Shown piece by piece: positions 1 to 9,114 of a stretch of DNA of 54,716 nt (positions are counted from its first letter, which is position 1; each line of letters opens with the position of its first letter). A model generated the notes under the pieces. That model saw nothing but the letters and a program-made list of their open reading frames with translations. It ran no database searches and was not told where the DNA came from. Position numbers and translations under genes: made by a program. This DNA comes from an uncultured Verrucomicrobiota bacterium (GTDB lineage Bacteria > Verrucomicrobiota > Kiritimatiellia > RFP12 > UBA1067): positions 1-54,716 of the forward strand of contig CALYRV010000002.1 in the NCBI GenBank assembly GCA_945483525.1, written 5' to 3'.

Positions 1-2
1 CG

Positions 3-83
3 AACTACGTGACCGAGCAGCAGCTCCGCGAGCTTCACATCAAGATCCGCGGCACTGGCGATAACGCTACTATCAGTCAATGA
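3..83 (+). CDS. C-terminal end of an unidentified protein (5' truncated by window edge)
   Basis: Frame 3 is open from the window edge to TGA at 81-83 and encodes 26 residues ending in GTGDNATISQ. It lies just upstream of the phosphatase gene on the same strand. A purine-rich GCGGAGGG directly follows its stop. The piece is too short to place in a family, so no function is proposed. Confidence 0.5.
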   Translation, partial: NYVTEQQLRELHIKIRGTGDNATISQ

Positions 84-117
84 GCGGAGGGAATTCTCTG
101 AGCGGGAACCGTCGCGG

Positions 118-2730
118 ATGATCGGCAGTCGAGGAAAGTCCGTTTACGTGTCCGTCGTGACCGTTATGCTGATCACGGCGGTCGCGGCTCTTGCCAAGTG
201 TGCATACGACCGTCATATCCGCCAAATAGATTCTGAGGCGATGCGGCTCGGGATGGAGGATGTATCCCGTCGCATCCGAATGACGACCGCCAATCTCAAG
301 CATATAACCGAGCTTTATAACGAGACTGCGATTTCTGCTGCGAGGTCATTCGCCAAAATCATTGCGATTGATCCGTCAATAGTCGGCAATCGTTCGGTTT
401 TCCAGGAATTAAAGCGGGTACTTGGCGTTGACGAGCTTCACGTCAGCGACTCGAACGGAGTGCTGGTTGCTTCGTTGCCGGAGAGTTACGTTGGTTACGA
501 CATGGCATCGCGTCTGCAGTCGGCTGAGTTCATGCCAGCGATCACCAACCGTGAGTTCGAGTTGGTTCAGAAGCCGATGCTGAAGGGCGTAGAGAACCGG
601 CTCTTCCAATATGCCGGCGTCGCCAGAATTGACGAGCCAGGCATTGTGCAGATCGGGCTCGAGCCCTCGCGGCTTGAAAACGCCACCTCCATCGCGGATA
701 TCAATAATATCGCTGCTACGGTCCGTGTCGGGCGCGGGGGACGGGTGGCGATTATGAAGCTCGAGCGTTCGCGGGGCTCGGATGAAAAATTCGACTTCAA
801 TGTCTACGAGGTCGATAACGGCCGTATGGCGGCGATGCAGACTGATTCCGACGGGTATCGGATATTGATTACCATGCCGTACCGGGGTTGGCGGATTGCG
901 GATGACGATGCGTACAATATCTTGACTGTCTGTGTTGTGGTGATGATTGTACTCATCATTCTGGGCGGTCTGAACATGTTCGGCAGGCAAGGCTTCTTGC
1001 GGTTGTTTGCCGACCTCAAGGTGCTTTTCAAGCCGGTTGCCAACGGCGTCGGGAGATACCGTGTCAGTCCGATCGTGATTATCGCCTTCGGAGTGTTTGC
1101 GCTTGGCGTGATTGTCGCCTTCGCCGTCTCCTCGAAGGAGCAGCTAAAGCGCGCCAGGGAGGCGATGCTCGCCGGTGAAGCCGATTTCGTTGAAGATTTC
1201 AACGCATCCCCCGACGGATGTCTCTTTTTCGTTGGGCACGCCGTCACTCGTTACTATGATACGCCCTCGGCTGCGTCGAAGATGAATGTCCGAGACTTGA
1301 TGCTGAGATACGGGATTGACGAGCTGAACATTGTCGACCGTAATGGCATTGTTATGCGCGGGGATCTTGCGAGCGAGGGTTTCGACTTTCATTCCAATAC
1401 CAATTCCTCGCAGTTTTTGCGTTTGCTAGATAAAGACACCACGTTCTCGCAGTGTTTCCGCGGAGCGATCGAGAATCCAGAACTGCGACGAAAGTACGCG
1501 GGTGTCGCTTTCCCTGCACATGACGGTTTCGTGCAGATCGGATTCGACGAGAAACGCATTGAACGAGATTTCGATTATCGGCTGTCAGTGCTCGCGAAGG
1601 ATCGGTCTGTCGGTGACCGCGGATTCTGCGTGTTGGCCAGACGGGACGGGCAGATCGTGTCCAGCGGGCACCCGGAGTTTGCTCAGGCGCAAATGATGGG
1701 CGAGATGACTACACTGGCAGGAATTGACTTCGACATTACGCTGGTGCCAGAGGACGGTTCAAAGGATCGTTTTTTTGAGGCCGTGCTTTACCGTGAACGT
1801 TGCCTGTGCTTGTCGCGTCCGCTCGGGAAGTATCATCGGCTGATTGTCGCGACGCCGCTTTCCGCCATTGCTCATGAGCGAAACACCTCGGTGTTCTTTA
1901 TCGGCGTGCTCCTACTGGTTGTGCTCGGGCTTGGCTCCGTGTTCGGCACGCGGCTGTCGAATCTCGTGGCGAAGCTCAAGGCGTTCATCGCCGAGGACAA
2001 GCGCCGCCGCGCGGATGAGCTGCGCAATGCCCGGATGATTCAGACCGAGGCTTTGCCGACCCGATTCCCCGACGAGTCGACGTTTCGTCTGTATGCCAGG
2101 ATGGATACGGCTAAGGAGGTCGGAGGCGATTTCTACGACTTCTACATGCTTCCTTCGGGTAGGCTGGTGTTTCTCATCGCCGACACCTCTGGCAAGGGTA
2201 TTCCAGCAGCGATGTTCATGATGAAGGCCAAGACGATGATCCGTGCGTGTATCTTTGCGGGATCAGACTTGGCGCAGGCTGTTCAGGAGGCCAACAATCG
2301 ATTATCCGAAGGCAATGACGCGAATATGTTCGTCACTGCCTGGATCGGGATTTTCAATTCGGAGACGCTAGAGGTCGAGTTCGTGAACTGCGGGCACAAT
2401 CCGCCGTTGGTGAAACATGCAGATGGGTCGGTCAGCTGGGTGCGGACTCGTCCTAGGCTCGCTCTCGCGGCGATGTCCGGCGTTCGGTATCGGTCCGAGA
2501 GATTTAAACTCGAGCGCGGCGATTCGCTGTTTCTTTATACGGACGGCGTGACCGAGGCGATGAATGCCTCCGGCGAACAGTATGGCGAGCAGCGGCTGGA
2601 AGCCGATCTTGCGGTTGCCCCGTGTCGCGGCTTCGTTGATCTTGTGCGCGAGAAGGTCGCGGCTTTCACGGTTGGTGCGAAGCAGTCTGACGATATTACG
2701 ATGCTGGCGCTCGATTGCAAGCCTGTCTGA
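118..2730 (+). CDS. Membrane-anchored PP2C/SpoIIE-type serine phosphatase with two sensor segments
   Basis: This 870-aa protein is predicted to dephosphorylate a protein partner, in this family usually an anti-sigma-factor antagonist. Hydrophobic segments lie near residues 8-28, 268-288, 320-342 and 590-612. They bracket two roughly 240-residue extracytoplasmic stretches that look like duplicated Cache-type sensors (both contain a VQIG-type motif). The C-terminal ~225 residues are a PP2C_SIG domain with the metal-binding and core motifs KEVGGDFYDF, ADTSGKGIPAAMF, NCGHNPPL, LYTDGVTEA and QSDDITML. An in-frame stop at 100-102 leaves ATG 118 as the first available ATG; its ribosome site is weak. 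No anti-sigma partner is adjacent, so the target is unknown. The CPBP gene follows after about 10 nt and may be co-transcribed. Confidence 0.9.
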   Translation: MIGSRGKSVYVSVVTVMLITAVAALAKCAYDRHIRQIDSEAMRLGMEDVSRRIRMTTANLKHITELYNETAISAARSFAKIIAIDPSIVGNRSVFQELKRVLGVDELHVSDSNGVLVASLPESYVGYDMASRLQSAEFMPAITNREFELVQKPMLKGVENRLFQYAGVARIDEPGIVQIGLEPSRLENATSIADINNIAATVRVGRGGRVAIMKLERSRGSDEKFDFNVYEVDNGRMAAMQTDSDGYRILITMPYRGWRIADDDAYNILTVCVVVMIVLIILGGLNMFGRQGFLRLFADLKVLFKPVANGVGRYRVSPIVIIAFGVFALGVIVAFAVSSKEQLKRAREAMLAGEADFVEDFNASPDGCLFFVGHAVTRYYDTPSAASKMNVRDLMLRYGIDELNIVDRNGIVMRGDLASEGFDFHSNTNSSQFLRLLDKDTTFSQCFRGAIENPELRRKYAGVAFPAHDGFVQIGFDEKRIERDFDYRLSVLAKDRSVGDRGFCVLARRDGQIVSSGHPEFAQAQMMGEMTTLAGIDFDITLVPEDGSKDRFFEAVLYRERCLCLSRPLGKYHRLIVATPLSAIAHERNTSVFFIGVLLLVVLGLGSVFGTRLSNLVAKLKAFIAEDKRRRADELRNARMIQTEALPTRFPDESTFRLYARMDTAKEVGGDFYDFYMLPSGRLVFLIADTSGKGIPAAMFMMKAKTMIRACIFAGSDLAQAVQEANNRLSEGNDANMFVTAWIGIFNSETLEVEFVNCGHNPPLVKHADGSVSWVRTRPRLALAAMSGVRYRSERFKLERGDSLFLYTDGVTEAMNASGEQYGEQRLEADLAVAPCRGFVDLVREKVAAFTVGAKQSDDITMLALDCKPV

Positions 2731-2739
2731 TGATTGACG

Positions 2740-3279
2740 ATGAGACTTCCTAATTCCAGATTAAAGCTCACGCTGTTGACTACGCTCGCGGTCTTCCTCG
2801 GCGCGATCGCGATCTGCCAAGTCTTTGAGTGGCTCGGATTCCCCGAGCAGGATCAAGTCAAGAAGATTAAGGAACTCAAGGATATGGCCGGCTGGAATAG
2901 TGCCTTTATCCTCGTCGTGGTGCAGGTGTTGTTCGTAGTGCCGCCGTTTGAGGAGCTTTTCTTCCGATACCTCCTCTTCCGTTTCCCTTCGCGACTTGTG
3001 TCAAAAGATGAGCCTTTGCAGCTCTTCGTTCTTCACCCCTCGTTTTTCATTGCGGTCATCTCTTCCGCGCTCTTCTCGTTTTGTCATTATATCGACTTCG
3101 GTTTGATTATCGCCGGACGGGGATTCGCGCTGCTTCCGATCTCTAATGCCTTCCTTGCGCTGTTCTTCGTCGGGCTTGCCTGGTGCTGGCTCTATCAGCG
3201 TTCGAAATCAATCTGGTGTAGTATGCTTTCACATGGCATCTTTAACAGTGTCAACTTTGCCCTTGCGCTGTTAATTTGA
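2740..3279 (+). CDS. CPBP family intramembrane metalloprotease (CAAX/Rce1-like)
   Basis: This ~179-aa polytopic membrane protein carries the three conserved CPBP blocks: EELFFR (the EExxxR catalytic pair), FCHY (the second-helix His) and SHGIFN (the third-block His/Asn). Together they define the membrane-embedded glutamate-dependent protease family (PF02517). Bacterial members process or protect peptides or membrane proteins; the substrate here cannot be read from the sequence. ATG 2740 is chosen over an upstream in-frame TTG at 2734. The gene follows the phosphatase almost directly, so the two may be one operon. A strong promoter begins inside its last codons and serves the next gene. Confidence 0.85.
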   Translation: MRLPNSRLKLTLLTTLAVFLGAIAICQVFEWLGFPEQDQVKKIKELKDMAGWNSAFILVVVQVLFVVPPFEELFFRYLLFRFPSRLVSKDEPLQLFVLHPSFFIAVISSALFSFCHYIDFGLIIAGRGFALLPISNAFLALFFVGLAWCWLYQRSKSIWCSMLSHGIFNSVNFALALLI

Positions 3280-3285
3280 TATAAT
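3257..3285 (+). promoter_or_regulatory. Promoter for iorA-fucose operon
   Basis: TTGCCC at 3257-3262 (-35), a 17-bp spacer and TATAAT at 3280-3285. TGA at 3277-3279 makes an extended -10. The -35 and spacer lie within the end of the CPBP gene. A good Shine-Dalgarno (CAGGAG) precedes the ATG at 3308. Confidence 0.75.
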
Positions 3286-3307
3286 AATTAGGTTTTCAGG
3301 AGAATCA

Positions 3308-5098
3308 ATGAAGAAATTCCTCAGTGCCAATGAAGCGGTCGCCCATGCGGCGGCGCAGGCTGGATGCGTGGTTGCGTCCGCCTATCCCGGAACCCCATCT
3401 ACGGAAATCCTCGAGAACATAGCGAAGTTCAAGGATACGATTAAATGCGAATGGGCGGTCAATGAGAAGGTCGCGGTAGAGACTGCGGTAGGTGCTTCGA
3501 TGGCAGGAGCCCGTGCGCTTACTGCGATGAAGCATGTCGGTCTCAATGTCGCCATGGATCCGCTGATGACGTTCACCTACGTCGGCCCTCTCGGCGGATT
3601 CGTCCTAATTTCGGCGGACGACCCCGGCATGCACTCTTCGCAGAACGAGCAGGACAACCGTAACCTCGCCAAGTTCGCTCGGGCGCTTCTTCTGGAACCC
3701 GCGGATTCGCAGGAGGCCTATGACATGACGATCAAGGCCTTTGAGCTTTCCGAGAAGTTTCAGGTGCCGGTGATCATCCGTCTCACGACCCGTACGAGCC
3801 ATTCTTCGTCAATGGTCGAACTCGGCGACTTCAAGCCCGCTCCGCATCCGTTGATTCCGTATGTGAAGAACATCCAGAAGAATATTCCAGTGCCTGCTTT
3901 CGCGCCGACACAGCGTCTTAACGCTCAGAAGCGTACGCTTGCGATGGAGAAGGAGTCGAACAGGTCGAAATTCAACTGTATTGTGAAGCCCGCGAAGGGC
4001 GTCAAGGTTTCGGCGAAGGCGAAGCCTTTCGGTTTCGTTACCAGTGCGGTCGCGTATCAGTATGTCCGCGAGGTTTTCCCCGATTGTCCAGTCCTTAAGC
4101 TCGGTTGGACGAATCCGCTTCCGAAGGCGCTGGTCGCGAAGTTCGCGAAGAGCGTGAAGAAACTCGTCGTTGTTGAAGAGCTTGATCCGTTCCTCGAGGA
4201 TCAGATTCGAGCGATGGGTATCAAGGTCGTCGGACACAAGACTGAACTCAATATGCTCGAGCTCAACGCCGATCGCCTTCAGAACCTCCGTCACGAGCTC
4301 ATCGGAGACGTGCCGAAGGCCAAGGCGAAGAAGGTCGACATGACGCTTCCCCGTCGTCCGCCAGTCCTTTGTGCGGGATGCGGACACCGCGGAGTGTTCT
4401 ATGTGCTCCATAAGCTTGGCGCGACAGTTACGGGCGACATTGGTTGCTACACCCTTGGCGCGTTTCCTCCTCTTAACGCGATGGATTCCACCATCTGCAT
4501 GGGCGCCTCAATCGGCAATGCCGCTGGTATGAAGAAGGCGGGGCTCAAGGGACGCATCTGCGCGGTTCTCGGCGACTCCACATTCTTCCATTCTGGAATG
4601 ACCGGCATCCTTTCTGCGCTTTACAATGGAACTCCGGTCACGACGGTTGTTCTTGACAACCGTATCACTGGTATGACCGGGCATCAGGACAATCCCGGTT
4701 CGGGTAAGACGCTCGCCGGTGATCCCGCTCCGGTCACCGAAATCGATGCAATCGCTAGGGCGTGCGGCTACAAGCGTGTCGTCACAGTTTCGGCCGATGA
4801 TCTCGCTTCGCTCGAGAAGACGCTCGCCGAGGCGATGGATTCGAACGAGCCCGCGCTCGTCATTGCGTACGCTCCGTGCCGGATTGCCGCGAAGCTCACG
4901 AAGGAAGGGCTCTGCGAAGTTGATCCCGTGAAGTGTAAGGCGTGCGGCATGTGCTTCAAGCTCGGCTGCCCTGCGATCACCCGCGGCGCCGAAATCGCAC
5001 CGGGACGCTTTCAGATGAAGATCGATCCTTCTCTCTGCGCTGGCTGCAGGCACTGTACGCAGGTGTGTAGGTTCGGCGCCATCAAGAGGGTTCGATGA
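3308..5098 (+). CDS. iorA: Indolepyruvate ferredoxin oxidoreductase, alpha subunit
   Basis: This 596-aa protein catalyses thiamine-diphosphate-dependent oxidative decarboxylation of aryl-pyruvates to aryl-acetyl-CoA with ferredoxin, using transaminated aromatic amino acids. The N-terminus (AYPGTPSTEI) is the 2-oxoacid oxidoreductase pyrimidine-binding domain. The TPP-binding region has ADIG-like GDIGCYT and GDSTFFHSG. The C-terminus holds two [4Fe-4S] motifs, CKACGMC and CAGCRHC, as in archaeal and bacterial IorA. It is full length. The partner beta subunit IorB is not downstream, where the gene instead overlaps a nucleotidyltransferase by four bases (ATGA). Either iorB lies elsewhere or this is a homologue working with another gamma-type subunit. 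Its link to the fucose genes is positional only. Confidence 0.92.
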   Translation: MKKFLSANEAVAHAAAQAGCVVASAYPGTPSTEILENIAKFKDTIKCEWAVNEKVAVETAVGASMAGARALTAMKHVGLNVAMDPLMTFTYVGPLGGFVLISADDPGMHSSQNEQDNRNLAKFARALLLEPADSQEAYDMTIKAFELSEKFQVPVIIRLTTRTSHSSSMVELGDFKPAPHPLIPYVKNIQKNIPVPAFAPTQRLNAQKRTLAMEKESNRSKFNCIVKPAKGVKVSAKAKPFGFVTSAVAYQYVREVFPDCPVLKLGWTNPLPKALVAKFAKSVKKLVVVEELDPFLEDQIRAMGIKVVGHKTELNMLELNADRLQNLRHELIGDVPKAKAKKVDMTLPRRPPVLCAGCGHRGVFYVLHKLGATVTGDIGCYTLGAFPPLNAMDSTICMGASIGNAAGMKKAGLKGRICAVLGDSTFFHSGMTGILSALYNGTPVTTVVLDNRITGMTGHQDNPGSGKTLAGDPAPVTEIDAIARACGYKRVVTVSADDLASLEKTLAEAMDSNEPALVIAYAPCRIAAKLTKEGLCEVDPVKCKACGMCFKLGCPAITRGAEIAPGRFQMKIDPSLCAGCRHCTQVCRFGAIKRVR

Positions 5099-5517
5099 TG
5101 GCGAAGAAGGTCTTCGTGTCGGGATGTTACGACATGCTCCATTCTGGGCATGTGCGGTTTTTCGAAGAAGCGTCACGACTCGGCGATCTTTATGTCGGCA
5201 TCGGCAATGATGCGAATATCCTTGCGCTTAAGAACCGTCCGACGGCCAACGGCGAACAGGAACGGCTATATATGGTTCGGGCGGTCCGTTATGTGAAAGA
5301 AGCCTGGATAAACTCTGGTATGGGCAAGATGGATTTCGTCAAGGAGGTTGAAGCGCTCAGACCGGACTTCTTTTTTGTAAATCATGATGGTTGGTCCGAG
5401 GAGAAGGAACGCTTCTGCAGCGAACGAGGTATTCGGCTGGTGGTTGCGGACCGCATTCCTGCCCAAGGTCTTCCCGCCAGAAGTACGACTGCCATTCGGG
5501 CGGGGCTTGGAAAGTGA
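5095..5517 (+). CDS. HxGH cytidylyltransferase-like nucleotidyltransferase, possibly sugar-phosphate specific
   Basis: This 140-aa protein has the Rossmann-type nucleotidyltransferase fold of the TagD/RfaE2 class: SGCYDMLHSGH holds the nucleotide-binding HSGH motif, and RSTTAIR near the C-terminus matches the phosphate-binding R-x-S-T-x-I block. Such enzymes transfer CMP, AMP or a related group to a phosphorylated substrate. The gene overlaps iorA by 4 nt and is 6 nt from the fucokinase-like kinase, so the two probably act together. The inferred reaction is nucleotidyl transfer to L-fucose-1-phosphate or a related sugar-1-phosphate. Nucleotide specificity cannot be read from the sequence. ATG 5098 is an alternative start. 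Confidence 0.75.
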   Translation: MMAKKVFVSGCYDMLHSGHVRFFEEASRLGDLYVGIGNDANILALKNRPTANGEQERLYMVRAVRYVKEAWINSGMGKMDFVKEVEALRPDFFFVNHDGWSEEKERFCSERGIRLVVADRIPAQGLPARSTTAIRAGLGK

Positions 5518-5523
5518 GATACT

Positions 5524-6585
5524 ATGCCCACGGGTGCAAGAAGAATCATGAGGTGTGTTGTTGATCTTCCGCTACGGATTGATCTGGCAGGCGGGTGGAG
5601 CGACACGCCACCGATTTGTGTGGAAAAGGGCGGTTGCGTGCTTAATGCCGCCGTGAAGCTAGATGGTAAACGCCCGGTGAGGGTTGAGGTTGAGCGGATT
5701 GACGCTCGTGAGGTTAGGGTGCTAAGTTCTGACCTTGAGCGCGCTGGAGTGATTAACGATCGGAGGGAGATTTACGGACGGCAGGATCCGAACGACTGGT
5801 GCGCGTTGGTTAAGTCGGCGTTGTACGTGACGGGGTATGAGTTCTCGCAAGGCGGGCTTTACATTTTGATTTCCGCTGATGTTCCTAAAGGCAGCGGCAT
5901 GGGGACTTCGTCAATTCTCGGCGCGGCTCTGGTCAAGGCGTTGCTGACTATAAAGACTGGGAGGGCTCCGAGTTGGCAGATTGTTTCGGAGAAGACTCTG
6001 GCGCTTGAGCAGAAGATGGAGACTGGCGGCGGCTGGCAGGATCAGATGGGCGCGCTGCTTCCCGGCGTGAAGCTGCTGTCAACATCCAGGGGAGCGAGAC
6101 AAGTCTGCCGAGTGAAGTCGCTGTCCAAGGAGAATGCGAAGCAGTTTTCGAAATTTCTGCGGGAATGCGGGGTTCTTTATTTCACTGGGCAGAAGCGCAT
6201 GGCGCGGAATGTCTTGCGCGGCGTGATTGAATTCTACCGCCGTAATCCTGACGGCATTGCCGACGCAATAGTCAAGACGCTTAAGAAGGACGCGCGAGAC
6301 GGATTTGCAGCATTGGAGCGGCGTGATTATCAGGCATTCTCGAGAATGCTTGCGTCCTATTGGATTCAGAAGAAGGCGCTTGATCCCGGCAGCACCAATC
6401 CGGAAGTTGAGTCAATTATCGCCCGCATCGAACCTTGGGTGTCCGCGGTTTCGCTCTGCGGTGCCGGCGGTGGAGGGTTCTTGTTCGCTATCGCCAGGTC
6501 CGCTGCGGCCAAACGACGGGTAAAGCGCATCCTGGAATCCGCTGGTAACGGCGGCAGGTGCTATACATTCGCATTGGAGGTTTGA
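5524..6585 (+). CDS. GHMP-family kinase resembling L-fucokinase
   Basis: This 353-aa protein is a sugar-1-kinase of the GHMP superfamily. LRIDLAGGWSDTPP with a following GGxVLNAAV is the N-terminal signature shared with the kinase domain of human fucokinase and bacterial Fkp. PKGSGMGTSS is the ATP-binding GHMP loop, and CGAGGGGF is the C-terminal motif. The inferred reaction is L-fucose + ATP to L-fucose-1-phosphate. In Bacteroides Fkp this domain is fused to a guanylyltransferase; here it stands alone beside an unrelated HxGH nucleotidyltransferase. The start may be ATG 5548, because homology begins right after it. A D-glycero-D-manno-heptose kinase-like role is an alternative, but the adjacent fucP, fucosidase and fucI favour fucose. 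Confidence 0.8.
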   Translation: MPTGARRIMRCVVDLPLRIDLAGGWSDTPPICVEKGGCVLNAAVKLDGKRPVRVEVERIDAREVRVLSSDLERAGVINDRREIYGRQDPNDWCALVKSALYVTGYEFSQGGLYILISADVPKGSGMGTSSILGAALVKALLTIKTGRAPSWQIVSEKTLALEQKMETGGGWQDQMGALLPGVKLLSTSRGARQVCRVKSLSKENAKQFSKFLRECGVLYFTGQKRMARNVLRGVIEFYRRNPDGIADAIVKTLKKDARDGFAALERRDYQAFSRMLASYWIQKKALDPGSTNPEVESIIARIEPWVSAVSLCGAGGGGFLFAIARSAAAKRRVKRILESAGNGGRCYTFALEV

Positions 6586-6587
6586 TC

Positions 6588-7892
6588 ATGGTGCCGAGAA
6601 AACACATCGGGATCTTCTGTGCTTTGGTCAGCTGCTTCGCTCTGTGGGGGCTGCTCAACAACATGACGGACAACCTGGTGCCCGCGTTTCAAAAGATATT
6701 CGGAACCACCCAATCAACCGCTGGCTTTGTGCAGATCTCCTTTTATGGTTCTTATTCAGTGATTGCTGTATTTGCGTCGCTGCTGATCCAGAAGAAGGGA
6801 TATCGCATGGGCGTGCTTACCGGGCTCGGTGTCTACGTGTTCGGGGCTCTTCTTTATATCCCCGCCTGCATTGCGCAGAGTTTCTGGACCTACATTGTCG
6901 GCATCTTCATCGTCGCTGGAGGTTGTGCGGTTCTTGAGACGACTTGTAATCCGTACATCCTCGCCCTCGGCGACCGCGCGACCGCGGTGCGGCGGCTCAA
7001 TTTCGCCCAGATGTTCAACCCTGTCGGTTCGCTTCTCGGCATTCTGCTGGCGAAAGAGATGATCCTTCATCATGTCGACGAATCCATCGAGATCGCGCTG
7101 GTCTGGGTGTGCGTTCCGTATGTCGGGCTCTGCATCGTGGCCGCGATCATCTGGGTCGTGTTCTATGCGCTCGGATCCTGTGATATGGATGCCGTCGAGT
7201 CGGGGGCCACGGACTACCGCGAGATATTCTCGATCCTCTTCCGATCCCCGCGGTGGTATCTCGGTGTCGTCGCCCAGGTGTTCTACGTCGGGGTGCAGAT
7301 TGCGGCCTGGACCTGGATGAACGTCTACTGCGTCAAGGAACTCGCCGTCACGCCAAAGACTGCGGCAAGCTACTACCTCATCGCGATGTCCTGCTTCATT
7401 GCGTGCCGCTGGATCGCGACGTTCTTCATGAAGTACGTGAACCCGGCCAGGATGATGGCGCTGTTCGCGGCCCTGGCCGTTGCGTGTTCCTTCGGCGTGA
7501 TGTATCTGCCGACGAAGGTGTTCGTCACGATCGGCGGACTTCCCTTCAGTTGGAACGTTGTCTGTCTCGTCGCGATGAGCGGCTTCATGTCCCTTATGTT
7601 TCCCACGATCTACGGTATCGCGCTCGGTGGCATTGATCCCAAGGCTCATAAGATCGGAGCCGCCGGACTCATTATGGCGATCGTCGGAGGAGCGCTGCTC
7701 ACGCCGTGGATGGCGCAGATCATCGGCGATACTGGTTCGATGTGGTGCTCGCTCACCAGAGGTTTCGACGCCACTTGGGATACGACGCTGAAGCTTTCGC
7801 AGGTGTCTTTGCGCGCGTCGTTCGTCGTGCCAGCGATTTGTTTCACGGTGGTCTTCGTCTACGCCATGATTTTCAGTCGAAAGGACAAGTAA
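6588..7892 (+). CDS. fucP: L-fucose:H+ symporter (MFS)
   Basis: This 434-aa inner-membrane protein with about 12 hydrophobic helices imports L-fucose with protons. FucP-family hallmarks are clear: WGxxNNMTDNLVPAFQ in helix 1 and ETTCNPYILALG followed by RRLNFAQMFNPVGS in the middle. ATG 6588 is chosen because GGAGGT at 6576-6581 is correctly spaced. The gene begins 2 nt after the kinase stop and ends 1 nt before the fucosidase start, so it lies inside one operon. Confidence 0.93.
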   Translation: MVPRKHIGIFCALVSCFALWGLLNNMTDNLVPAFQKIFGTTQSTAGFVQISFYGSYSVIAVFASLLIQKKGYRMGVLTGLGVYVFGALLYIPACIAQSFWTYIVGIFIVAGGCAVLETTCNPYILALGDRATAVRRLNFAQMFNPVGSLLGILLAKEMILHHVDESIEIALVWVCVPYVGLCIVAAIIWVVFYALGSCDMDAVESGATDYREIFSILFRSPRWYLGVVAQVFYVGVQIAAWTWMNVYCVKELAVTPKTAASYYLIAMSCFIACRWIATFFMKYVNPARMMALFAALAVACSFGVMYLPTKVFVTIGGLPFSWNVVCLVAMSGFMSLMFPTIYGIALGGIDPKAHKIGAAGLIMAIVGGALLTPWMAQIIGDTGSMWCSLTRGFDATWDTTLKLSQVSLRASFVVPAICFTVVFVYAMIFSRKDK

Positions 7893-7893
7893 A

Positions 7894-9078
7894 ATGAAGA
7901 TAATGCTGTTAGCCGTCGTCTCGGCCGTGATGTTCGGCGCCTTTGCTGAGTATCAGCCCGAACCCTGGAATCTCAAGGCGCGCGAGGAGTTCTCCGCGTT
8001 TAAGTTCGGCATCTTCATTCACTGGGGCATCTATGCGAACTATGCGCAAGGCGAGTGGTATCTCCAGCAAGGCCATCCTGGTCGTGGAGCGCTTGATGAG
8101 GACGCGTATTCGCAGATGATGTACGGCTTCTATCCCTCGAGGTTCGACGCGAAGGAATGGGTTCGGGTGTTCGCTGACGCCGGAGCGAAGTACGTTACGA
8201 TCACCTCTCGTCACCATGACGGATTCTCAATGTGGCCGACCAAGGCGGACGACGGCTACAATATCGCGAACACTCCGTTCAAGCGCGACGTGCTCGGTGA
8301 ACTTGCGGAGGCGTGTCATGAGAAGGGCCTTCAGATCAACTTCTACTATTCGCTAATGGACTGGCATCGCAAGGATTATCCAGCCGGAAGCAGCTGCCGG
8401 CTTGTCACCGGTGAACAGAAGGGTGATTACGAGTCCTATAAGAAGTTTATGCTCGCACAGATCGGTGAGCTGATTGACAGCTATCATCCCGGTAACATCT
8501 GGTTCGACGGAGAGTGGGAGCATGCGACGTTCGACGACGATTTGAAGCAGTGGAAGCGAACTCTTGATTGGGATTTCGACACCATCTACGACTTCATCCA
8601 TTCAAAGAAGACTCTTGTCGCAAACAACAATCACCAGCCGATCCGCGAGAAGGAAGATATTCAGCTTTTTGAGCGTAATCTTCCCGGCGAGAAGGGTGCT
8701 GGATTTTCTGATAACCAGCCGATCGCCAATGCGCGCCCCATCGAGCAGTGCGATGTGATTCAGTGGGGAGTTTGGGGCTATCGCATTTTCGAGAAGGGGT
8801 TCCGTACGCCGGATGATGTCTGCACGATGATTGTCAAGTGCGCGGCAAAGAACGTGAACCTTCTGATGAATGTCGGTCCAGATGGCGCGGGGCAGCTCCC
8901 GAAGCGAGCGGTTGAAGTGCTTGCGGAAGTCGGTAAATGGATGCGCGCGAACGGTGATGCGATCTATGGAACCACCGCGGGACCGATCCAGGAGGAGAAT
9001 CGGGTTTCTACGAGGAAAGGAGATAAGATCTTCGTGTTCAGACTTGAGAAGGGCAAGTTTCCAGTGCTCGAAAAATGA
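7894..9078 (+). CDS. GH29 alpha-L-fucosidase, exported, short C-terminus
   Basis: This 394-aa protein releases L-fucose from glycans. Residues 1-17 form a signal peptide cleaved about at FAEYQ, so it acts in the periplasm or outside. The GH29 barrel is intact: FGIFIHWG, SRHHDGFSMW and the nucleophile motif NIWFDG (Asp205). Residues NVNLLMNVGP close the catalytic domain. The protein then stops after only the first strands of the usual C-terminal beta-sandwich (ending FPVLEK), so it is shorter than typical GH29 enzymes. The +1 frame runs only a few codons further, so no simple frameshift restores the missing part. The product sugar would be taken up by the adjacent FucP and isomerised by FucI. 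Confidence 0.92.
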   Translation: MKIMLLAVVSAVMFGAFAEYQPEPWNLKAREEFSAFKFGIFIHWGIYANYAQGEWYLQQGHPGRGALDEDAYSQMMYGFYPSRFDAKEWVRVFADAGAKYVTITSRHHDGFSMWPTKADDGYNIANTPFKRDVLGELAEACHEKGLQINFYYSLMDWHRKDYPAGSSCRLVTGEQKGDYESYKKFMLAQIGELIDSYHPGNIWFDGEWEHATFDDDLKQWKRTLDWDFDTIYDFIHSKKTLVANNNHQPIREKEDIQLFERNLPGEKGAGFSDNQPIANARPIEQCDVIQWGVWGYRIFEKGFRTPDDVCTMIVKCAAKNVNLLMNVGPDGAGQLPKRAVEVLAEVGKWMRANGDAIYGTTAGPIQEENRVSTRKGDKIFVFRLEKGKFPVLEK

Positions 9079-9114
9079 ATTTCTGTCAATACAAAATGTA
9101 AAGGGTAATTAATT

